NCBI GenBank assembly: GCA_900771045.1
Contig: CAAGMM010000337.1
Location: forward strand, 1 to 7,548
Reading direction: 5' to 3'
Source: Bacteroidales bacterium
Lineage (GTDB): Bacteria; Bacteroidota; Bacteroidia; Bacteroidales; F082
DNA: 7,548 bases
This document shows, piece by piece, positions 1 through 5,786 of the stretch. Position numbers and translations under genes: made by a program. The stretch's first letter is position 1; each line of letters opens with the position of its first letter. The notes beneath the pieces are model-generated. The model did no database searches, had not been told where the DNA came from, and worked only from the letters and a program-made list of their open reading frames with translations.

Positions 1-35
1 AATTACGAATTACGCATTACGAATTACGCATTACG
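1..35. repeat. Heptamer tandem repeat (AATTACG/CATTACG)
   Basis: Five consecutive 7-base units read AATTACG, AATTACG, CATTACG, AATTACG, CATTACG, and only the first base varies. The array may extend left of the window. It lies just beyond the 3' end of the minus-strand transporter gene. It is too short and has no spacers, so it is not a CRISPR. The same 7-base period with different unit sequences recurs at 4591 and 4674. Confidence 0.85.
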
Positions 36-59
36 GTCTAATCGTCAAATCGTCAAAAG
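36..59. repeat. Octamer-period GTCAAA repeat, copy A of a dispersed intergenic motif
   Basis: The stretch GTCTAATCGTCAAATCGTCAAAAG has units TAATCGTC and AAATCGTC at an 8-base period. The 14-base string GTCTAATCGTCAAA recurs exactly at 4724-4737, after deoC. Related versions lie at 4887-4923 and 7232-7298. Here it fills the gap between the heptamer array and the stop of the transporter gene. Confidence 0.7.
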
Positions 60-77
60 GCTCAGCCGTCGTCTTCC

Positions 78-1424
78 CTACTCCAAAATATTTTTCACGA
101 AAATGATGACGATGGCTATCGGGGCCACGTATTTTATTATGAAATAGACCAGGCCGTTGAGTCGTCCGCGTATGGTGCCGCCGCTGCTGAGCTCGTCGAG
201 GACGTCGGGCTTCTTCATCTTCCAGCCTACGAATAAAACCACAAGCAGCCCGCCGAGCGTCAACAAATAGTTGGAAGCGATTTCATCAAGAAACTCGAAC
301 AGAGTCACACCGCAAATTTCAAGCGTCGAATGTTCGTTGAGACTCATCGTCACAAAGACTCCCAAAACAATTGACGCAATCAGTGTCAGCAATGTGGCAT
401 TTCTTCTTCTAAAATGATGTTCTTCAACAAAATAAACCACCACGACTTCAAACACCGAGATGAGCGAAGTGAGTGATGCTATAGCGAGAAGGACAAAAAA
501 CATCAGGCAGAAGAAATATCCGCCGTGCATCTGCCCGAAAAGCATAGGCAAAGTGTTGAAAACGAGTCCTGGACCAGCTGTCGGCGTGATACCGAACGCC
601 ATCGCCGCCGGGAAAATCATCATACCGGCGATGAAGGCAACCATCGTGTCACAAATGCATATTGATACCGCCGATGATATGAGATTGTCTTTTTTGCTTA
701 TGTATGAACCGTATGTTATCATCGTGCCCATTCCTATACTCAGCGAGAAAAAAACCTGGCCGAGGGCATCAATTACGACATCCGCATTGACTTTTGAGAA
801 ATCGGGCTTGAAGAAGAATGTAAGTCCTTTCCCAGCACCGTCAAGTGTCAGAGCCTTAACCAACAAAACAAGAAGGATAATGAAGAGAACGGGCATCATT
901 ATCTTAGAACCTTTTTCAATGCCTTTCTGAACACCTAAAATGATAATCACCGCCGTCATAATGATGAAGACTGCTTGACAGATATAAGGCCTCCAAGAAC
1001 TGTTAATCAATGCGTCGAAGTTTGCATCCATCGCTTCGAGGTCGTCACCGCGAATGTTGTCGAATACTGAACGGCAGATATAGTCCAAAGTCCAACCCGA
1101 TACCGTGCTGTAAAATGTTATGATGGCAAAGGCTGTGATGACTACCGCGAAACCGACTGCAGGCCAAACCGTTTTGGGCGCGAGTTTCTTAAAGGAACCG
1201 ACGGCATTCTTCGCAGCTCTGCGGCCAATGATAAACTCGGCAACGATCAACGACACACCTAAAAACAACAATATCAACAAGTATATGATAAGGAACGCAC
1301 CTCCGCCGTTCTCACCGGCGACAATGGGAAAACGGTAGATGTTGCCCAATCCCACAGCAGAACCGGCTGCCGCAGCAATGACTCCTAATTTCGACCCGAA
1401 TTTTTCACGATTTGTATTCTCCAT
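78..1424 (-). CDS. Sodium-dependent transporter, neurotransmitter:sodium symporter (NSS/SNF) family
   Basis: This 448-residue inner-membrane protein is the usual length for bacterial NSS transporters, which couple amino-acid (or related amine) uptake to the sodium gradient with a LeuT fold. Hydrophobic segments run through the whole chain. The first carries the family signature: GSAVGLGN at 21-28, then RFP at 31-33 (R31 matches the LeuT extracellular-gate arginine), then ENGGGAF at 39-44. FFSLSIG at 225-231 matches the unwound part of TM6, and SLTSL at 317-321 matches the TM8 sodium-2 site. It is the last gene of a three-gene minus-strand operon, starting 6 bases after the stop of the FemAB-like gene, with no promoter motif seen in that gap. 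Its reading frame is intact. The substrate cannot be read from sequence; amino acids are the usual one, so the family call is firm and the substrate open. Confidence 0.95.
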   Translation of the reverse strand: MENTNREKFGSKLGVIAAAAGSAVGLGNIYRFPIVAGENGGGAFLIIYLLILLFLGVSLIVAEFIIGRRAAKNAVGSFKKLAPKTVWPAVGFAVVITAFAIITFYSTVSGWTLDYICRSVFDNIRGDDLEAMDANFDALINSSWRPYICQAVFIIMTAVIIILGVQKGIEKGSKIMMPVLFIILLVLLVKALTLDGAGKGLTFFFKPDFSKVNADVVIDALGQVFFSLSIGMGTMITYGSYISKKDNLISSAVSICICDTMVAFIAGMMIFPAAMAFGITPTAGPGLVFNTLPMLFGQMHGGYFFCLMFFVLLAIASLTSLISVFEVVVVYFVEEHHFRRRNATLLTLIASIVLGVFVTMSLNEHSTLEICGVTLFEFLDEIASNYLLTLGGLLVVLFVGWKMKKPDVLDELSSGGTIRGRLNGLVYFIIKYVAPIAIVIIFVKNILE

Positions 1425-1430
1425 AATAAA

Positions 1431-2336
1431 TTATTTTACATTTAACTTATTGTTTATCAATATTTTAGTAATAAATTTTCCTCTATTCGCCTTCAATTCC
1501 GGATAGAAAACGGCGCACCCGCCGAATCCCAAGTAAAACCTCGCGAGATTGTCATCATCACTCCCTTCAAAGTCCAAAATCTTACCGGTTCCGGCGTATT
1601 TCTTCACGACGGCGTCGAGAATATAGGCCAAAAGATGCTGTTTTTTCCCAATCTCACTGCTCCCCGAGAAAATAAAGGTGATTCGCTCGCCGAACTCCAA
1701 AAAACACGCGCCGGCCTCAACATTTCCGCCTACTTTCGCCCCGACGACGAAGGCAAACGGCAGGCATTTCACGACGGCGTATTCGGCATCGCCCCAATGT
1801 GTCACGTTTTTTCCCCTATTTTTTCTGAAAAGATTGATAACAACTTCAGTATCAATATCATAAATCAGTTCGGCACCGCTGTTTTCCGCCTGTTTGATGT
1901 TACGTCTCAGGTTGCCGTGATAGTTTCCGCGCAACGTCGCGACATCATCATTCAAAGGTAGAATGATATTTCGGTGGTTTACGGTATCTCTCAGTCCGTC
2001 GAAAAAATTTCCTTCATTCAGCCGCAGCGATATGGCCTTGAACTTGTTCGGAATATTTGCGAAAAAATCATTTATATCATTGATATTCAGCTGTTTTTTC
2101 GAAAAAATCCCGAGTTGTTGGACGAAAAACGGCGTAAAGAGGTATGATATGCGGAATTTGCGTTTCGATGGCAGCGGCATAACGGCTTCGTAATCATCAC
2201 TGACGAGGGCCTCCCACCGCGGATGAACGATGTCCAAATAATGGGAAAGCGCATAAACATTGCCGTTGGCGGATTTCCTGACGCACTCGTCCCAACGCGT
2301 TTTGTCAATGTCGATATGTCTCAGAAACCTTATCAT
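1431..2336 (-). CDS. FemAB/GNAT-like acyltransferase (acetyltransferase_6 type), Bacteroidota group
   Basis: The product is 301 residues, soluble, without signal peptide or membrane segment. Its second half reads like the GNAT-fold module of FemAB-related proteins: LRRNIKQAENSG near 139-150 (the basic helix that precedes the second acyltransferase fold), a strand-rich stretch ending FIFSGSSEIGKKQ around 216-231, and ILDFEGSDDDNLARFYLGFG at 253-272, where D-F-E-G-S followed by the F-Y-x-x-F-G helix is the typical signature. FemAB proteins transfer aminoacyl groups to peptidoglycan stem peptides; this short Bacteroidota branch has no assigned substrate that I know of. The start codon overlaps the stop of the upstream deacetylase-like gene by 4 bases (ATGA), implying translational coupling, and the transporter follows 6 bases after the stop. 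A role in modifying a cell-envelope or polysaccharide precursor is inference. Confidence 0.8.
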   Translation of the reverse strand: MIRFLRHIDIDKTRWDECVRKSANGNVYALSHYLDIVHPRWEALVSDDYEAVMPLPSKRKFRISYLFTPFFVQQLGIFSKKQLNINDINDFFANIPNKFKAISLRLNEGNFFDGLRDTVNHRNIILPLNDDVATLRGNYHGNLRRNIKQAENSGAELIYDIDTEVVINLFRKNRGKNVTHWGDAEYAVVKCLPFAFVVGAKVGGNVEAGACFLEFGERITFIFSGSSEIGKKQHLLAYILDAVVKKYAGTGKILDFEGSDDDNLARFYLGFGGCAVFYPELKANRGKFITKILINNKLNVK

Positions 2337-3646
2337 TTTGAGAAAGCGTATTCGAGGATGTCGTTGTGGAGTTTTTTCCAGCCGGTCCAGCGTTTCTGGT
2401 CGCTCAAGGTCTCGTTGTGCCAGATAAGCGCGAAAGTCCCGTTCACGGCGCGGACCTCGTCAATGAGTGATTCCGTGATTTTGAGCGAGCCGTCGGTATC
2501 GAGGTTGAGATAGTCTCTGAGCGTACCGTCCATCACGGCAAAGGGGTTGACGACGAGTTTTGTAGGCGCATCGTTTTCAAGGTCGAAGAAGTTGAACGGG
2601 TCGGCTATTCCGGCACGGAAACCGGGCTGTTCGGCATATCCCATAGAATAATCCGACCTTATGTCTAAATCGTTGAGAATCTGATATGTCTCGGGCAGTC
2701 TCATTCTGAGGAAATGCTGTCGGCTCATCGTTATTTCCCTGTTCAGCACTTTGGAGAGGTTGAAAATCTCGCTTCCGACTTTCGTTTTGTCGAGATATGA
2801 CGAATACGACGGATGTATTCCGACGAGCGCATAATCGCCGAGTCTTTTAATCAAGGTTCGGAAAGCGTTGTTTTTAAGTGAGATGTTTTTGTCGTTGAGC
2901 GCGTATTCTCCGCAGAGGATGAAGTATTTCGCCTTGAATTTGAAGTCTTTTTGCAGTTTCAGCTGATAGTCGAAGGTGTCGAAAGGGTCGGGAAGTCTGT
3001 TTGTCAGCACTTTCCATCTCGTTTTGACTTCGGTGAAATTACGGTGGACGATGTCGCGCAGGAAGGCTCCCGTCGTCCGGTAAAAACCTTTGTGTCTGTA
3101 CGACCAGGCTGCATCGACATCGTATGTCGGAACAAATGCGAACTTCTTGTTTTTCAATTCAATAAAAGGAAAAAACGCCTTCAGTTTCTCGCCAAGCCTC
3201 ATGCTCCAGATGTTCACGAGCGGCTTCTTCATCATATCCATCTTGTGGAGGATGCTGTTTTCGGCAAGGAAGCGGTCGTGTTTGTCGCGGCGGCACGGAA
3301 GATATTCTTCATATCGGCTCACTAAGTAGAATGTCGCGGCGAAGACATCAAACGGGAACAGCGACTCGGCAGAATACACCGGGAAGAAAGCCTTCAGCTC
3401 GCCGTCATCGCAAATCCTGATGTCCTGCGTCGTGATTGTGTGTTCAAAGAGGAGATTGACACACTTCTGGAACGGTGCTTCGCCGATTTTTTTGTCGCCA
3501 TAGCAGAACTTAGGGCCGTCGAAGGAAGAAAAAGCCCCCTCGTCGGTCGTCATACGCACGTCGAGACCGAGCTGGCCGTGAAGGACGAGGTCGAGGGCAT
3601 AAAAAAGCCTGTTGGTCTTCTTCTTCGTAAACACCAAAATTTCCAT
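2333..3646 (-). CDS. Polysaccharide deacetylase-like protein (NodB-homology fold, DUF7033-type N-terminus)
   Basis: The protein is 437 residues from the chosen start, cytoplasmic by appearance (no signal peptide). An N-terminal domain of about 165 residues precedes a divergent carbohydrate esterase 4/NodB-type barrel. The motif TYDVD (D176, D178) replaces the canonical TFDD, HPSY (H278) gives a metal-ligand histidine, and H-F-L-R (H311), DYSMGY, GFRAGIADPF and IWHNE follow in the order usual for Bacteroidota 'polysaccharide deacetylase family' proteins. Actual deacetylation is not proven for this branch. An ATG 9 bases further upstream (3655) is in frame, but the -7 promoter ends at 3664, so that start would leave almost no leader. 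The ATG at 3646 leaves roughly 11 bases and a GGGAAAG purine run. It is the first gene of the operon with the FemAB-like gene (ATGA overlap) and the transporter. Confidence 0.8.
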   Translation of the reverse strand: MEILVFTKKKTNRLFYALDLVLHGQLGLDVRMTTDEGAFSSFDGPKFCYGDKKIGEAPFQKCVNLLFEHTITTQDIRICDDGELKAFFPVYSAESLFPFDVFAATFYLVSRYEEYLPCRRDKHDRFLAENSILHKMDMMKKPLVNIWSMRLGEKLKAFFPFIELKNKKFAFVPTYDVDAAWSYRHKGFYRTTGAFLRDIVHRNFTEVKTRWKVLTNRLPDPFDTFDYQLKLQKDFKFKAKYFILCGEYALNDKNISLKNNAFRTLIKRLGDYALVGIHPSYSSYLDKTKVGSEIFNLSKVLNREITMSRQHFLRMRLPETYQILNDLDIRSDYSMGYAEQPGFRAGIADPFNFFDLENDAPTKLVVNPFAVMDGTLRDYLNLDTDGSLKITESLIDEVRAVNGTFALIWHNETLSDQKRWTGWKKLHNDILEYAFSK

Positions 3647-3663
3647 CTTTCCCATATTTTATG

Positions 3664-3671
3664 CAAAGGTA
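3664..3671 (-). promoter_or_regulatory. Bacteroidota -7 promoter element for the deacetylase/FemAB/transporter operon
   Basis: The minus strand reads TACCTTTGCATAA, a full match to TAnnTTTG. It sits 17 bases before the chosen ATG at 3646. No clear TTG-type -33 element is visible at the expected distance, which is common in this phylum. It is divergent from the deoC promoter, with 53 bases between the two -7 elements. Confidence 0.7.
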
Positions 3672-3724
3672 AGTTTTTTTAATGAGATGACGGTTGAATT
3701 TATCATTATTTTTGAAAAAAACGC

Positions 3725-3732
3725 TATATTTG
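3725..3732 (+). promoter_or_regulatory. Bacteroidota -7 promoter element for deoC
   Basis: TATATTTGCATAA matches TAnnTTTG exactly and lies 24 bases before the ATG at 3757. The run TTATTTTTG just upstream (3707-3714) is AT-rich, but I cannot assign a convincing -33 box. This element falls inside the longer open frame that begins at 3694, which argues that the 3694 ATG is not the real start. Confidence 0.75.
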
Positions 3733-3756
3733 CATAATTATCAAATTTTATCGAAA

Positions 3757-4608
3757 ATGGAATTTCAAAAATACGATTATACGGAAGAGCTTATTCTGAA
3801 AAGGATAGATGAAATCGTCTCGAGGCAGAAGATGAACAGCGACCGCCGCGAGTCTCTCAAAAAGATTTTTCAGAGCATCGACTTTACGACGTTGGAGGCG
3901 TTTGACAATGCCGAAAAGATTGACGCGTTTTGTGCCAAAGCGATGGCGTTTTCAAAGACGGAGCCGTTTCTGAACCTTCCCTCGATTTGCATCTACAGCC
4001 CTTTCATAAGGCAGGCGAAGGCGAAGCTGGCGGGAAGCGGCATTCACGTCGCAACGGTCGCATGTGCCTTTCCCTCTGGACAAATGCCTTTCGATTTGAA
4101 GAAAAAGGAGGTCGAATATTGCGTCAACGAGGGTGCCGACGAAGTCGATATGGTCATCTCGCGCGGAACTTTCCTCGCCGGCCGTCACGACGAAGTCTAT
4201 AACGAGATTAAGGCTGTCCGCGACATCTGCGGGAAAGACGTCCTTCTGAAAGTCATCCTCGAAACGGGCGAACTCAAGACCGTCGAAAACATCCGGAAAG
4301 CGAGTGAGACAGCCATTCTGGCCGGTGCCGACTTCATCAAGACATCGACCGGGAAGACCGCCCCCGCCGCGACGCCTCTCGCCGCCGTGATAATGACAGA
4401 CACGATAAGGGAATATTTCGAGGCGACGGGCAAGATGGTCGGTTTCAAGCCTGCCGGCGGATTGTCAACCGTTGACGACGCGCTGACGTATTTCTACCTC
4501 GTGAAAGACATCCTCGGCGACGAGTGGCTCAACAGCCGCTACCTCCGCTTCGGCACTTCGCGCCTCGCGGAAAAGGTGAGGGACGAGATTGTGGGCTGTG
4601 AGCCTTGA
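3757..4608 (+). CDS. deoC: Deoxyribose-phosphate aldolase
   Basis: This enzyme cleaves 2-deoxy-D-ribose 5-phosphate into glyceraldehyde 3-phosphate and acetaldehyde, the last step of deoxynucleoside catabolism, in the cytoplasm. The protein is 283 residues with a class I aldolase TIM barrel. It has ADEVDMV with D131, KVILETGE, FIKTSTGK with Schiff-base lysine K195, GFKPAGG with K231, and RFGTSRL near the end; D131, K195 and K231 match D102, K167 and K201 of E. coli DeoC. The frame is open back to an ATG at 3694, but the promoter -7 element at 3725-3732 lies inside that extension, and the 21 extra residues look unlike the family, so 3757 is preferred. It is monocistronic, with the terminator at 4791-4819. 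Its last five codons and stop fall inside a heptamer tandem repeat, so the C-terminal tail (VGCEP) is repeat-derived. Confidence 0.95.
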   Translation: MEFQKYDYTEELILKRIDEIVSRQKMNSDRRESLKKIFQSIDFTTLEAFDNAEKIDAFCAKAMAFSKTEPFLNLPSICIYSPFIRQAKAKLAGSGIHVATVACAFPSGQMPFDLKKKEVEYCVNEGADEVDMVISRGTFLAGRHDEVYNEIKAVRDICGKDVLLKVILETGELKTVENIRKASETAILAGADFIKTSTGKTAPAATPLAAVIMTDTIREYFEATGKMVGFKPAGGLSTVDDALTYFYLVKDILGDEWLNSRYLRFGTSRLAEKVRDEIVGCEP

Positions 4609-4653
4609 GCAGTGAGCAGTGAGCTGTGGGCTGTGAGCTGTGAGTTGTGAGTT
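4591..4653. repeat. Heptamer tandem repeat (consensus GTGAGCT), overlapping the 3' end of deoC
   Basis: Nine adjoining 7-base units read GTGGGCT, GTGAGCC, TTGAGCA, GTGAGCA, GTGAGCT, GTGGGCT, GTGAGCT, GTGAGTT, GTGAGTT. The first two and part of the third encode the last residues and the stop codon of deoC. The remainder is non-coding. Confidence 0.85.
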
Positions 4654-4673
4654 GCTTACGATATTCACGTAAG

Positions 4674-4708
4674 TTTAAGGTTTAAGGTTTAAGGTTTAAG
4701 GTTTAAGA
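4674..4708. repeat. Heptamer tandem repeat (TTTAAGG)
   Basis: Four perfect TTTAAGG units and a fifth ending in A (TTTAAGA) lie 20 bases after the GTGAGCT array. The unit is unrelated in sequence but has the same 7-base period. The near-identity of the units points to recent expansion. Confidence 0.9.
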
Positions 4709-4711
4709 CTT

Positions 4712-4803
4712 AAAGTCAAACAGTCTAATCGTCAAACTGTCAAACTGTCGAAAACGCATAAACGGAAGGTCTGAGACGACCTTCCGTTATCGTATTTGTC
4801 TGC
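4712..4803. repeat. Repeat/hairpin module, copy B (GTCAAACT octamers plus hairpin)
   Basis: The copy begins AAAGTCAAACAGTCTAAT, continues with octamers at an 8-base period (ATCGTC, AAACTGTC, AAACTGTC), then AAAACG, then a hairpin at 4761-4788, and ends at TCTGC. The same order of parts, diverged and shorter in the octamers, occurs at 4887-4970. The two look like ancient copies of one non-coding element. Confidence 0.6.
4761..4788. other. Perfect 11-bp hairpin
   Basis: AACGGAAGGTC at 4761-4771 pairs perfectly with GACCTTCCGTT at 4778-4788 across a 6-base loop TGAGAC. Neither strand has a strong T tract directly after it, so it is not a classical intrinsic terminator by itself. It may assist the terminator just downstream, or it may be part of the duplicated intergenic module. 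Confidence 0.75.
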
Positions 4804-4819
4804 AAAAATACGTTTTTTT
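4791..4819 (+). terminator. Intrinsic terminator after deoC
   Basis: CGTATTT (4791-4797) pairs with AAATACG (4806-4812) over an 8-base loop and is followed at once by seven T residues (4813-4819). It lies about 180 bases past the deoC stop, so the transcript would include both heptamer arrays and the hairpin at 4761. Confidence 0.7.
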
Positions 4820-4886
4820 ATAATCCGGCAAATTATTTTATCGGATTTTTGCGGATAATAATTTTTGGGACACGCAACACTGCCAA

Positions 4887-4970
4887 AAAGTCAAAATGGC
4901 TAATTGTCAAACCGTAAAAAACGAAAAGTCTGAAAAAGCTTTCCGTTTCCCGTTGTCGTTTCTTTCTGCG
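4887..4970. repeat. Repeat/hairpin module, copy C
   Basis: This copy begins AAAGTCAAAATGGCTAATTG, then TCAAACCGT, AAAAAACG, a hairpin at 4919-4948, and a tail of GTTGTCGTTTCTTTCTGCG. Compared with copy B at 4712-4803 it lacks one octamer unit and about four bases before the hairpin. Elsewhere the order and many bases agree, including AAACG-AAGTCTGA in the stem and TTCCGTT in the other arm. Confidence 0.55.
4919..4948 (-). terminator. Probable terminator of the FISUMP-remnant transcript
   Basis: AAACGAAAAG (4919-4928) pairs with CTTTCCGTTT (4939-4948) with one A-C mismatch and a 10-base loop. On the minus strand the stem runs into a T tract (4921 down to 4916). It starts 34 bases beyond the stop of the minus-strand remnant gene, where a terminator is expected. 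Confidence 0.55.
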
Positions 4971-4981
4971 TCGGGAATCAA

Positions 4982-5447
4982 TTACTCGGCGGCACAGACC
5001 AAGCGCACTGCGAACCCACAGTAGCGGGTGTTGACATTCGTAAGGTACACGTAGCCACCGCCGAAACCAAGGTAGTATGCGACAAATTTCGTGTTAGGCA
5101 TCGAAGACCAGTAGTATCCGAAAGAACTGACACTGTAGACAGACTCATAGTCGCGGTAACCAGCGGCAGGAAGGAACACACAACCCGCATCCTCGAGGGC
5201 GGCAAAGTCGGTGATTCCGTAATCGACACCGTTCTCGCCGCAGTCCAAGGTCAGGGTGTCGTGGTCTTTCGTCGCCCTCGCTCCACGTCATTTTCAAGCC
5301 GTCTATCTCGGTCTTGGCACCGCCGCCGATGCGGCCGGTGAAGGTCATCATGTCGCCTGTGACGGCCAGTTTGTCGTCCTTTTTGCAAGAGACGAACGCA
5401 AGTACTGATAATGTAAGCACCGCAATAACTAATCTTACTTTTTTCAT
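4982..5447 (-). pseudogene. Broken FISUMP-family lipoprotein gene (internal deletion with frame change)
   Basis: The 5' part from the ATG at 5447 encodes a lipoprotein: signal MKKVRLVIAVLTLSVLAFVS, then C21 and KKDD, which resembles the Bacteroidota surface-export signal. It continues with a mature start, TGRIGGGAKTEIDGLKMTWS and EGDE, typical of this lipoprotein group. Near 5265-5272 the useful frame changes. In the new frame a C-terminal module follows: CVFLPAAGYRD, then GYYWSS, and GFAVRLVCAAE ending at TAA (4982-4984). These are hallmarks of the FISUMP domain (TIGR02145-like). The middle of the protein, usually well over 100 residues, is absent, so this is an internal deletion rather than a simple sequencing frameshift. 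Read straight from 5447, translation leaves the family sequence at about residue 60 and stops at 5145. The C-terminal frame alone could start at 5248 but would have no signal peptide. Calling it a pseudogene is inference, and a shortened product may still be made. Confidence 0.75.
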
Positions 5448-5456
5448 TGTTTCTAA

Positions 5457-5693
5457 CTACACTCTACATCTTTTTCCCCATTTACGCCCCGACTTCTCGA
5501 ATTCACGACTCTCTCTATGGAGAACCGCCATTTCACAGTTTCCGTCTTCCACAATTGATGACAATTGACAATTCTTAATCGATTGATTGATTATTAAGTA
5601 GTTGGAGGAGAGGGGGGTACAAGAAACGACCGCCGCCAAATCGAGACTGCAAACGCCGCTGTAATATCCTCTTTGCAAACCCTGTTTCTTCAT
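5457..5693 (-). CDS. Hypothetical 78-codon ORF in the leader of the FISUMP remnant
   Basis: From the ATG at 5693 the product starts MKKQGLQRGYYSGVCSLDLA and has 78 residues. I do not recognise it. A good -7 promoter element lies 20 bases upstream, and its stop lies 9 bases before the ATG of the lipoprotein remnant, so both would be on one transcript and could be translationally coupled. The N-terminal VCSLDLAAVVSC stretch is mildly hydrophobic but no clear signal peptide. The central part (SNYLIINQSIKNCQLSSI) is translated from short AT-rich repeats, and the C-terminus is basic (GRKWGKRCRV), neither of which looks like a conserved fold. The frame is open further upstream to 5867, but that would cross both divergent promoters. 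It may be a leader peptide or merely open frame in a long untranslated region. Confidence 0.3.
   Translation of the reverse strand: MKKQGLQRGYYSGVCSLDLAAVVSCTPLSSNYLIINQSIKNCQLSSIVEDGNCEMAVLHRESREFEKSGRKWGKRCRV
5551..5598. repeat. Short AT-rich repeats and inverted repeat (ACAATTG, GATT, CTTAAT)
   Basis: ACAATTG occurs at 5551-5557 and 5561-5567, then ACAATTC at 5568-5574, the last two at a 7-base period. GATT is repeated three times in tandem from 5581. CTTAAT (5574-5579) and ATTAAG (5593-5598) form a 6-bp inverted repeat around the GATT units. It lies inside the hypothetical ORF 5457-5693. Confidence 0.6.
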
Positions 5694-5712
5694 AAGAATC
5701 ACTTTTTTTCTG

Positions 5713-5720
5713 CAAAAGTA
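5713..5720 (-). promoter_or_regulatory. Bacteroidota -7 promoter element for the leader ORF/FISUMP remnant
   Basis: The minus strand reads TACTTTTGCAG, a full TAnnTTTG match with the extended GCAG seen again at 5774. The predicted transcription start near 5707 gives a leader of about 13 bases to the ATG at 5693 and about 260 bases to the lipoprotein ATG at 5447. No second promoter motif was found between 5448 and 5690 on this strand. Confidence 0.65.
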
Positions 5721-5773
5721 CAAAAAAATTGGCTGGTTTGATAAAATAGTTAGATTTTTTTTCAAAAAAGACG

Positions 5774-5781
5774 TAACTTTG
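5774..5781 (+). promoter_or_regulatory. Bacteroidota -7 promoter element for the M23 peptidase gene
   Basis: TAACTTTGCAG matches TAnnTTTG with the same GCAG extension as the divergent element at 5713-5720, so the two form an imperfect inverted pair 53 bases apart. Transcription from here would begin near 5787 and give a leader of about 120 bases before the peptidase ATG at 5908. Confidence 0.7.
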
Positions 5782-5786
5782 CAGTT

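Noticed and set aside
460..1338. Plus-strand open frames opposite the transporter gene
   Set aside because: They are shadows of a well-conserved membrane protein, with no promoter motif and no recognisable product.
3694..3756. N-terminal extension of deoC by 21 residues
   Set aside because: It contains the promoter -7 element at 3725-3732, and its residues do not resemble the start of the aldolase family.
4591..4756. CRISPR array
   Set aside because: Repeats are 7-8 bases and directly adjacent, without unique spacers, and there are no cas genes.
4822..4847. AATCCG/CGGATT hairpin followed by T residues as a second terminator
   Set aside because: The stem is only 6 bp with a 14-base loop and follows a better terminator at 4791-4819, so it was not listed as a separate site.
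5255..5285. Programmed ribosomal frameshift joining the two FISUMP pieces
   Set aside because: No convincing slippery heptamer is seen, and the middle of the domain is absent from the DNA, so a deletion explains the frame change better.
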